Source: Clavaria fumosa (Eukaryota > Basidiomycota > Agaricomycetes > Agaricales > Clavariaceae). From it: DNA of 64,000 nt. The stretch spans positions 4,754,501 through 4,818,500 of the forward strand of contig OX637795.1 of NCBI GenBank assembly GCA_951802425.1. Reading direction: 5' to 3'. Positions 56,249-64,000 of the stretch are shown here, piece after piece; within the stretch, counting starts at the first letter, position 1, and each line of letters opens with the position of its first letter. The translations under genes were made by a program, and so were the position numbers. The notes under the pieces are model-generated. The model did not search any database, was not told the origin of the DNA, and saw nothing but the letters and a program-made list of their open reading frames with translations.

Positions 56249-56360
56249 GCGTCACGCGTGTTTGGTGGGGATGCCCGTCCCCAAACCAAAGAAAGGAAAA
56301 TAGCTGTCACATGCAGCTGCCTCATCGTCGAGTTTGTTTCGCAGGACGCCACTGCAACAA

Positions 56361-59047
56361 ATGCCATCCCACCCCCATGCCGACCCGCTCCCATCCCCTT
56401 TAAACGCGGCCTCTGGGACACCACTGAAGAACAAGGCTTCGTCGCATCATACCCAGACCTATTCAGATGCTGATCCTGCTCCTGTCGTTTGGAAGGTCAA
56501 ACACGGATTCCGAAAAGTTCTGCACCGTGGAGTCGGCCAGTCTTTGAAGAAGGATCAACTAGAGGAGTCATTGTTTCCAGATGAGATTCTGAAAGCCGCG
56601 TTTTCGGACTACGAATTCACGTTGGAGAGCGCCGCCAACCGCTTGGCGAACCTCCCGAACCCGCCTAACCTCCCTGATGGGCGAGGTAAACGGGAGGTTC
56701 AGTGGGCAAATTATTTCAACGCCATCTCGGACGAGGTAGAGCAGCTCACATCTACAGAAGCAAAACGTCGTTGGATAGCTGTCTACGCCGACAAACCTGT
56801 TCCAAACTCAAAGATGTCAAGAAAGCCTGATATCACCCTTATTCCGCTCGACTTACAGAATGTTTGGAAGGGCAAAGAATTCGTAGGAGAACCGGAGGCT
56901 GTTTACTGGCCTATGTTCTGTTGCGCTGGGGAAGAAAAGAAGAAAGCCGAGGCGCGTACAAGTAAGGCGGATGATTGTCTGGACAATGTAAGTGTATATG
57001 AGTTCTATCAATGGCTGGACATATTGACGTTATATTCCATGGGATAGCAAATCATGGACCGCGCGTACTTCATGTTCAGTGCTCAACCTAACCGACGATT
57101 CATCCTCAATATCTCCATTGCAGGAACATATATGCGAATCACTCAATTCAACAGGGCGCATATCCTTCACGCCGACTACTTTGATGCCAGTTTGGAGCCC
57201 AATTACCGTCGACTCCTACGCCTCGTCATCGGTCTCATGTTCTGCACCAACACGGACATCGGTTACGATCCTACCATTAGGGTCGCAATGGACGCGGACG
57301 GAAATCCAGTCTACTACCTCACGGCAGGGGAGAAGGGATACCGCATCATAAAGACTCTGTTTCTCAGCGACTACCTTTGTGGCAGGGGAACCATTGTATG
57401 GAGAGCGGTTCCTGCTGATTGCAAGGACCCGGAAGACGAATCGCAGTGGGTAACCATCAAGGATGTCTGGGCCGACACCTCTCGTGTCCACACAGAAGAT
57501 TGGTTCCTAAGACATGCCCGGGATGCAGGGATCACCGAAGGCATTCCGGAGCTGTTATGGGGAGGGGTTGTCCCATTTGAAGGAAAAGATGATTCGACCG
57601 ATCGGCATTCATCTCGCTTTGACCGACCCGCCCCGACCTCAATTGAGCACGAGCAGCCTGTCGACGAACCGAGTCAGAAACGCAAGCGGAAAGTGCCCGA
57701 GAAAGCGACAGTGATTCGCGCGCATCGCCGCTTAGTCTTCAAAAATTGTGGCATCCCTATCACGCAGTTTAGGAACAAAAAGGAGTTATTGGAGGTGCTG
57801 ATTGAATTGATTCAGCGTACGTGTAGTTGTGGTGAAATCATGGGTTATCTAATTCTCCGTCTTCCTTAGTTCACGAACGCCTCGTAAAGAAGGACTTGCT
57901 GCATCGCGACATCAGCATCCGGAACGTGATGATGCTCAAGGAGAAAAATACAGACATTTACCGAGGGTTCCTGATCGACTTTGATTATATGCTGCTCCTA
58001 ACTGAGTTGCGAGTCAACAAACCTAACGTTGCCCACCGGACGGTCAGTATCCAAAATTCTCCCCCTTCGGACGCACCTTCATTTGAATTTGATTAGGGAA
58101 CTACCCCATTCATGTCTATCAATGTTCTTCTCGGTACTCGAGAACATAGAGCGGCGGATGACCTTGAGTCGTTCTTCTACGTCCTCCTTTTCCTATGCTT
58201 GGAATACAGTGGCCCAGGGCGCCGCCGGGACTGGGATATCTGCAAAACCGAACTTCGCCGTTGGATTGAGGGAGACTTTGCGGCTATCGGCGCGGCAAAA
58301 AGTTCGGACGTCCTGAATGCTGTGCGTTTCCAAACAATAGCCCTAGACAACCTTCCTCCCTACTTTCAAGACCTAGGTACTTGTCTCGATGACTTGCGGT
58401 ACTACATTGTTGTGGCAGTAGCAAGCGGTCACCCTGTAACCCATGACGGTCTCATCCAAATCCTGGTGGCACGGTCAAAAGAGTCTTTTGATGAAACTGT
58501 CGAGGAAGGTGCAACATCCGGCCCCAAGAAATCAAAGAGAAGTGGGAGGGGGGTGATCAATGGTGGAAGTCGAAGGACAGAGTCGGAGAGCGGAAGGGGA
58601 TCAGAAGACGACGCGGGGGATCGTGATGTGAAGGAGGACGGTTACGCAGAGAAGAGAGACAGTATGGAAGATGATGATGACAAGGAAGGAGATGACGGTC
58701 TGCAAGACGATAGCGAAGATGAAGACTGTCATCCACAGCAGCAGGCGAAGCGCCATCGCCTGCGGGCAAGCGCTTCTAGGTCTGATCCAGTACCGACTAA
58801 ATTGCCTCCAATCGAAGACTCCTCACTCCGTCCCGCTCGGTCTTTCGTGCTTCAGAGACAGTCTAGCTCCCCAACTGTCTCCTACCAACACCCCTCATCG
58901 GCTAGGTCGCGGGCGGCTCAATCATCCTCTGGCCTGCCTGCTGCTTGGTCATTCAACTCCGAGCCTATTCCGCCAGAGCGTTTCTATGCCAAGCCCCACA
59001 GCAGAGGAAATAATAAATCACAAATCACTTTCTCCTCCGCTTTTTGA
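56361..59047 (+). CDS. FunK1-type fungal protein kinase
   Basis: Four exons: 56361-56987, 57048-57816, 57870-58042 and 58097-59047, with introns GTAAGT...ATAG, GTACGT...TTAG and GTCAGT...TTAG. All joins keep the frame, giving about 839 residues. The chosen ATG is the first in the frame and has A at -3. Exon 2 carries the N-lobe (RAYFMFSAQPNRRFIL, WVTIKDVW with the likely ATP-binding Lys near residue 347). Exon 3 carries the catalytic loop HRDISIRNVMM (Asp about 479) and IDFDYM (Asp about 502, the DFG equivalent). Exon 4 starts GTTPFMS, then DLESFFYVLLFLCLEY. These are the hallmarks of the FunK1 family expanded in mushrooms. A long acidic/basic, low-complexity C-tail follows. No damage is visible. 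Substrates are unknown. Confidence 0.93.
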
Positions 59048-59300
59048 ATATTCCTGAGACCGAAGATGTATGGAGAGTTTTCAAGAAATGTAGAAGAGAT
59101 TTATGGATGTACTATTCCACTGTTTTCCCTTGTTTTCCAGCACTTCGGGTGACCTGATACCTCAAACTCTTAGTCACAACATATTAGTATTGCTGTTATG
59201 GCTAAGAGACTTAAAGGCTGTGGTGTCATGTCTGGAATTGCCATATTTGAGAATTCAAAAACATTGCTCATGAACCTATACTATATATATTATATTTGGA
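59048..59300. other. 3' flank of the kinase gene
   Basis: A/T-rich, no open frame of note. Polyadenylation probably lies here but no specific signal stands out. Confidence 0.35.
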
Positions 59301-59304
59301 TTTG

Positions 59305-59385
59305 GCCATGTAGTCCAGTGGTAACAATGCCATCACACTCTCATGCAGCATGCAGATTTGAAACTCTGCTGTGCACTTCACTTTC
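59305..59385 (+). other. tRNA-like A-box/B-box module, SINE candidate
   Basis: TAGTCCAGTGGTAAC matches the tRNA A box, and 46 bp later GATTTGAAACTC resembles a B box. GCAGA...TCTGC can pair around the B box as in a T-arm (the loop is one base long). I cannot fold a proper anticodon or acceptor stem, so this is not a functional tRNA gene. It could be the head of a tRNA-derived SINE or a decayed tRNA. Confidence 0.35.
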
Positions 59386-59499
59386 TCACCACCCAAAGTG
59401 CTCCTCTCAAACATCAGATGATGGATGCAACTTTTTCATATACAACACAGTACAGACAATTGTTCAGCATATGTGACAGCCATATGATCTATAAAATTC

Positions 59500-60245
59500 C
59501 CGTGTCTGGTTAGCTACCTATTCACTGATCTATTTTGACCAATCTACATTGATTTGGCTTAAGTGTGCAATACCTATGTAGTATCTACCGACTAAGGACT
59601 TAGTCTAGTCAAATGATCTGGGTACCCAAAGGTACCCAGGCTTCGGACGAGCCGCCCTGTGCCGGCTCCCCTCGGCGCGGTAAGTATTGAACAAGATATG
59701 AATATTTTGGTATAGGGTACAAGGTACTCTACTGTACAATGTATCAATGTATTCATCAGAGTAAGTAGTGAATAACTAGCCAAGTATTGAGAATTGAGAG
59801 AAGGCTTATAGAGCTAGAATGGTCTACAAGCCAGGAGAATCTCATGAACTCTTTAGCTTAATTCTCCCTTCACTGGTTAGCTAGTTATTCGCCATTCAAT
59901 TTTTGACCTATCTATGTTGATTTGGCTTAAGTGTACAATACCTATGGAGTGGTCAGTCATTGAGCCATAGTGTCAGCCTGTGGAGTGATACCAGGTTGAG
60001 GCAGACTATGGGGATCAATGGCTAAGCCCATGGGATGTTGTGACTTAGGTTACTAATAATAATAATATCTGCCCAAAGCAATGCCTTGCTAGCAGTGTTG
60101 GTTCCAATACTGTTAGCAGGAAGGTATGGAACTGGAGGATCTACTAGTCCTGTAGACCAACTGCATGAGGAATTAAGGACCTGTCTGAGTCATTATGACT
60201 CTCAGTGACTCATTTCTGACTGCACCCAGTACCAGATCCATAACA
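59500..60245. mobile_element. Repeat family C, copy C3 (reverse)
   Basis: Ends ...CCAGATCCATAACA at 60245, matching C1 and, in reverse, C2. It includes the GC-rich block GCCCTGTGCCGGCTCCCC and GGGTACCCAAAGGTACCC. A segment of about 80 bp (CTTAAGTGTRCAATACCTATG to TTATTCACTGATC) occurs twice, an internal duplication absent from C2. The left end is not resolved. No gene. Confidence 0.55.
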
Positions 60246-61033
60246 GGAGGGTGTAGATTAGTTTAACAACCCACCCACCATCTCTGTCACCTCTCTGGAA
60301 TCCATTACTAGGAATTAGGGTTATTGGCCTGGGAGCATGGCTATTTGTTATATTGCAAATTCCAGCTATAAGACTACACCTTATGACATCTAATACAATC
60401 ATACAAAAGCCCATAATATTTGGTGCAGAACTACAGATTCCCCATGTCTATTTTCCCAAAAATCTCAAAATCTCTCCCCAGACAGTCCCCTTTGTCAAAT
60501 CACATATTCCTGTGATCTGATAGCTGACAAGGTATGCATGAATATATCTTCAAAGTCTGGTGAAGTTAGGCCAAGTTCTCAGGAAGATAGCTCAGAATGT
60601 GTGTTTTTGAAGACAGTCAAGGTGTTGCTTATCCTTGCCTGTGTTGTTGCCTTCACTTTAGACTGTCCTCCAACAGACACATTCTGGGCTAACTTCCTGA
60701 GAACTTGGGCTAACTTCACCAAACTTTGAAGATGTATTCATGCATACCTTGTCAGCTATCAGATCACAGGAATATGTGATTTGACAAAGGGGACTGTCTG
60801 GGGAGAGATTTTGAGATTTTTGGGAAAATAGACATGGGGAATCTGTAGTTCTGCACCAAATATTATGGGCTTTTGTATGATTGTATTAGATGTCATAAGG
60901 TGTAGTATTATATCTGGAATTTGCAATATAACAAATAGCCACGCTCCCAGGCCAATAACCCTAATTTCCAGTAATGGATTCCAGGGAGGTGACAGAGATG
61001 GTGGGTGGGTTGTTAAACTAATCTACACCCTCC
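60246..61033. repeat. 788-bp near-perfect palindrome
   Basis: The left arm starts GGAGGGTGTAGATTAGTTTAAC and the right arm ends with its reverse complement. The arms of about 341 bp (60246-60586 and 60693-61033) have few mismatches, and pairing continues more loosely inwards to about 60633, leaving a centre of roughly 40 bp. It begins directly after the terminus of repeat C3. Long-arm foldback elements and head-to-head MITE copies have this form. No transposase frame and no target duplication are evident. Confidence 0.9.
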
Positions 61034-61584
61034 CCATATGTCCACAAGTAGTGTGTGTATCCTCTACTATCCATTTTCAACCCAGAGTACTGCAGAATAC
61101 TGCATAATTGTGGAAAATGAATATTTTCTATGTATTTTGCAAATTGACACTGAACCAAGGCAGATACAAATGTGGGGTGTCCAGATTCGGAATCTCCTGA
61201 TCTTTTGGTGTATAAAAAGTCATATTTTGCAAGCTGTGCAAAAAAATTCCCATGGTCATAGCAGCTTACCAAAAGCAGCTATGCCTGATTGGTAGCTTGT
61301 ACCTGAGGGACCAGGCACAGGGCTGCACAATGTCGAGTTTTCATTTTTATTTTTAGCATATTTTGTTTGCCATTGTTTGCCTGAGAAGTGATTTACTGTT
61401 TTTGTATGGACAGGGACCCTGCAACAGAATCACTGTCACAGTCTTGCATTGTAATGACAATATAATCTTGCAAGAAAAATGTATTGTAACTACACTCAAT
61501 CTTGCAATAGCATTATATTGTAATTAGAAGATACTCTTGCAAGAATCTGGCAGCATCAGGTGACTGACAAGCCCACTGGGCAAA
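61034..61584. other. Non-coding, with TCTTGCAA motifs
   Basis: No gene. Between 61420 and 61560, four copies of TCTTGCA alternate with TTGTAAY in an irregular array. Confidence 0.4.
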
Positions 61585-61738
61585 GTATCTTTCTAGTTTC
61601 GATTATGTTATTCATTATCAAGCAGGAAAGCTAGGCGCAAAGCCAGATGCCCTCATGCGACAACCCAACATCTACCTGAAGAAATCCAACCAACCTGTGA
61701 CCAATGCACAAAACAACAAGGTCGCAATACCACCAGAA
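61585..61738 (+). pseudogene. Gypsy D tether fragment
   Basis: The translation WAKYLSSFDYVIHYQAGKLG followed by AKPDALMRQPN is the segment after RNase H of gypsy Pol, just before integrase. Met stands where Thr-Arg is usual (ALTRR). It stops at LTR B7. Confidence 0.7.
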
Positions 61739-62155
61739 TTACTCCTTCACACTCATACAAACTTGCATGCCTAAGTATTTCCTTTACTTCATCTTGGTAC
61801 TGATTCTTCGAACCCCACATGTTCTCCTGTTGGTTGGCAAAGTCATTACCTTCACTGACTCACTTCTCAACACCATCACAACCACTTGCGACCTTCTTAA
61901 CAACATCTATTTCTCCCAACTTGTCTATTTCTCCTCTTACACTTCGTCTACTGACTTTGCAACCTTTCTAGCGATGTTTCCCTCTTCCTAACCTGTCTTT
62001 CCTTGTTCTTACACTTCATCAAACATTTTCGTGACCTTCCAGGACTGAGTATTCTTGATTGTACTCAACAGTTGTTTGGTCTTAGCAAGTTCTCAGGAAT
62101 GGTCACCAACAAATTGACTTACTGTGTTATTTATGAGATGGGACAGGCCCTAACA
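61739..62155. mobile_element. LTR B fragment, copy B7 (reverse)
   Basis: The reverse complement of the first roughly 410 bp of family B, ending GGACAGGCCCTAACA at 62155. It lies between two out-of-order pieces of gypsy D. Confidence 0.75.
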
Positions 62156-63180
62156 GGTGGTTCACTCTGTCTTTGTGTTGACTACCATGGTTTAAACAGG
62201 GTGACAATCAAAAACCACTACCCAATCCTGCTAATCAACAATATGCTCGACTGCTTATGGGGTGTGTGGATCTACTTGAAAATTGACAACAATATTTGCA
62301 TCAAGGAGGGTGACAAGTGGAAAACTGCTTTCTGCACCTGATATGGCTTCTTCGAGTACTTGGTAATGCCATTCAGGCTAACCAATGCTCCAGCAATGTT
62401 CCAGTGGTTTATGAATGACATCTTTGCCAACATGGTCGACTCCTTCATGGTCGTCTACCTCGATGATATCTTGATTTATTCTGACAACATGACAGAGCAT
62501 GAGGGTCACATCCACCACATTCTACAGTGGCTCTGCAACAATCAACTTCATGCAAACCTGATGAAATTGAGTTTCCACCTTGATTCCATAGAGTATTTGG
62601 GTTTTATTGTTTCTCCTGGTGGAATTTCTATGGACTCTACAAAAATTGATGCCATCTTAACCTGGCCAATGCCTACTAATGTTAAAGAAACACAGTCCTT
62701 TTTAGGTTTCATGAATTTCTACTGATGATTCATCCATGGCTACTTGAGAATAACCCAACCACTCAATAACCTTACACAGAAAGGGCTCAGCTTCGACTGG
62801 ACAGCAGACTGCCAAGTGGCATTTGACTGCTTAAAGTCAGCATTTACATCTGCTCTGGTCCTCGCACATTATGACCCAGAAAACCCCACTGTTGTAGAGA
62901 TGGATGGGTCGGAATATGCCTTAGTGGCAATCCTTTCTCAAATTGACCAGACAACTAACCTTCTCCACCCAATAGCCTTCCACTCACAATCCATGTCCCC
63001 TCTGGAATTAAACTATGACATTTACAATAAAGAACTCATCGCCATCTACAAGGCCTTCTGCCAATGGAGACCCTATTTAGAGGGAGCTCGACATTCAGTA
63101 CTGGTGGTAACAGACCATAACATTTTGCAGTACTTTACAACCTCCAAACAACTTTCTAAATGAGCACCGCCACGAGTCAA
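62156..63180 (+). pseudogene. Gypsy D copy 2, RT and RNase H
   Basis: RT starts at [16 protein letters not shown], collinear with copy 1, and keeps the catalytic box VVYLDDILIYSDN. The connection NVKETQSFLGFMNFY ends in a TGA at 62725 (Gln/Arg in copy 1). RNase H follows (VEMDGSEYALVAIL, YDIYNKELIAIY, VVTDHNILQYF) to TGA at 63163. Reading on past it, the sequence jumps to a short APPRVNRTT tail, so integrase is deleted. Confidence 0.85.
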
Positions 63181-63224
63181 CAGAACCACGTGACCATCAT
63201 GTATGGGCCTGCCTCACAGGAGCT

Positions 63225-63528
63225 CAGCTCCTAGGGAGGAGGTACTATCATGACCCAACACTCCCCGTTATGGGCCGCCCAATGCGTCCTCACACTCGAC
63301 GACCGCTCCTGACTCAATTCCACCACTCAATGATTGCCCCGAACCTACAATCAGCAATTCTGCATGTGGACCATAATTCTGATGGACTCCGCACACTTCA
63401 CTGTTGTTTGGCTGACATTGGGGAAGCTTGAGAATGAGTGGAGTCGGTTTAGGACTTGCAGGGTGGCCTCTAGACGAGCTAGCAAAGGTCCCTTGATGAT
63501 ATTGGACTTTGGGGTTTGGATATGGTGG
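63225..63528 (+). mobile_element. Gypsy D copy 2, purine tract and 3' LTR (partial)
   Basis: The polypurine stretch AGGGAGGAGGTAC (63232-63245 region) precedes TATCATGACCCAACACTCC at 63246, which aligns with the 5' LTR of copy 1 at 33153. The LTR is cut at 63529 by LTR B6. The tract fixes the orientation as plus. Confidence 0.7.
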
Positions 63529-64000
63529 TGTTAGGGCCTGTCCTGTCTCATAAATAGTACCAAAGGTCGACTTGTTGGTGACCGATCCTGGAAACTTGCT
63601 AAGACCAATCAACTGTTGAGCACAGTCGAGGATGCTCGGTCCCGGAAGGTTGTGAGGACATCTGAAAGAGTGTAAGAAAGAGACAATGTTGAGAGAGTCG
63701 CGAGTAGTCATGACGGTGTTGAGAGATGTGTCGGTGAAGGCAATGACTTTGCAAACTGACAAGAGAACCTACAGGGTTTGAAGAATCAGTACCAAGATGA
63801 AGGAAAGGAAATACTTAGAGCACACAAGTTGTATGAGCACAGAGGATGAGTTTAGAAAGAAGTAGAGTGGTCTTGGTGTTGTTGAGGTCACCAAGCAAGA
63901 CAAGACCTATCAATCATGGTGGTTCCAAGCTCAAAGGGCATAATAGCCTCAAGCTTAAACCAATGTGCATCAATATCAAGTCTGCCATACTGTATGTACA
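63529..64000. mobile_element. LTR B, copy B6, runs off the window
   Basis: Starts TGTTAGGGCCTGTCCTGTCTC and follows family B to the window edge, with a shortened internal part compared with B1. The left 5-mer is GGTGG. The right end is outside the window. Confidence 0.85.

Noticed and set aside
59617..59660. GGGTACCCAAAGGTACCC hairpin next to a GC-rich block, considered as a terminator
   Set aside because: It recurs in repeat C2 at the same relative place, so it belongs to the repeat. Hairpin terminators are not expected in a fungus.

Overview
The window looks like a transposon-dense, repeat-rich stretch of a mushroom-forming basidiomycete (Agaricomycetes) genome. Three things point there: a spliced fungal FunK1-type protein kinase with 50-60 bp GT-AG introns, several Ty3/gypsy lineages of the kinds I know from basidiomycetes, and CpG-driven decay of those elements. 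I count at least five gypsy lineages, which I label A, B (LTR only), D, E and F, plus a copia-type GAG-only element, two MITE-like DNA elements, a large palindrome, tandem arrays and minisatellites. Very little is probably host gene.

Layout. 1-300: gypsy protease/RT relic (-). 450-6962: gypsy F copy 1 (+), split by solo LTR B1 (1807-3281). 7167-8648: spliced gene with a Zn2Cys6-like cluster (-). 8797-9714: solo LTR G1. 9994-10710: pogo/Fot1-like deletion element. 10713-12188: repeat C1. 12561-17893: gypsy E (-), whose 3' LTR contains solo LTR G2. 17894-18802: LTR G3. 18803-22370: gypsy F copy 2, cut by a 655-bp tandem array (22371-24154). 24486-31673: nearly complete chromovirus A (-) with both 560-bp LTRs, the left one carrying a 601-bp hAT-like MITE. 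31959-36849: LTR B fragment, repeat C2 and gypsy D copy 1 (+). 36850-38338: LTR B2. 38455-40058: Zn2Cys6/coiled-coil gene (+). 40059-40872: repeat E1. 41130-42465: complete 1.3-kb LTR-GAG-LTR element. 43990-45000: gag relic, GC-rich minisatellite, RRM exon fragment. 45476-47001: solo LTR B4. 47002-48400: degenerate minisatellites. 50326-51115: repeat E2. 51315-51897: 72-bp tandem repeat and hairpin array. 52801-54480: LTR B5 and gag relics. 54560-55520: orphan coiled-coil protein fragment. 56361-59047: FunK1 kinase. 59500-60245: repeat C3. 60246-61033: 788-bp palindrome. 61585-64000: scrambled gypsy D copy 2 with two LTR B copies.

How it fits together. The window records nested insertions. 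Homologous copies supply empty sites (F2 for B1, repeat H2 for the E LTR). Most inactivating stops I inspected are TGA where the family has CGA (Arg), and the differences between paired LTRs are almost all CG/TG/CA transitions, which points to cytosine methylation followed by deamination. The FunK1 gene is free of such lesions. The most novel candidates are the two genes with the same Zn2Cys6-like spacing that start 115-150 bp from an LTR end, the GAG-only LTR element, the palindrome, and the hairpin/24-residue repeat arrays. All family assignments come from motif recognition by eye. No database search was run.
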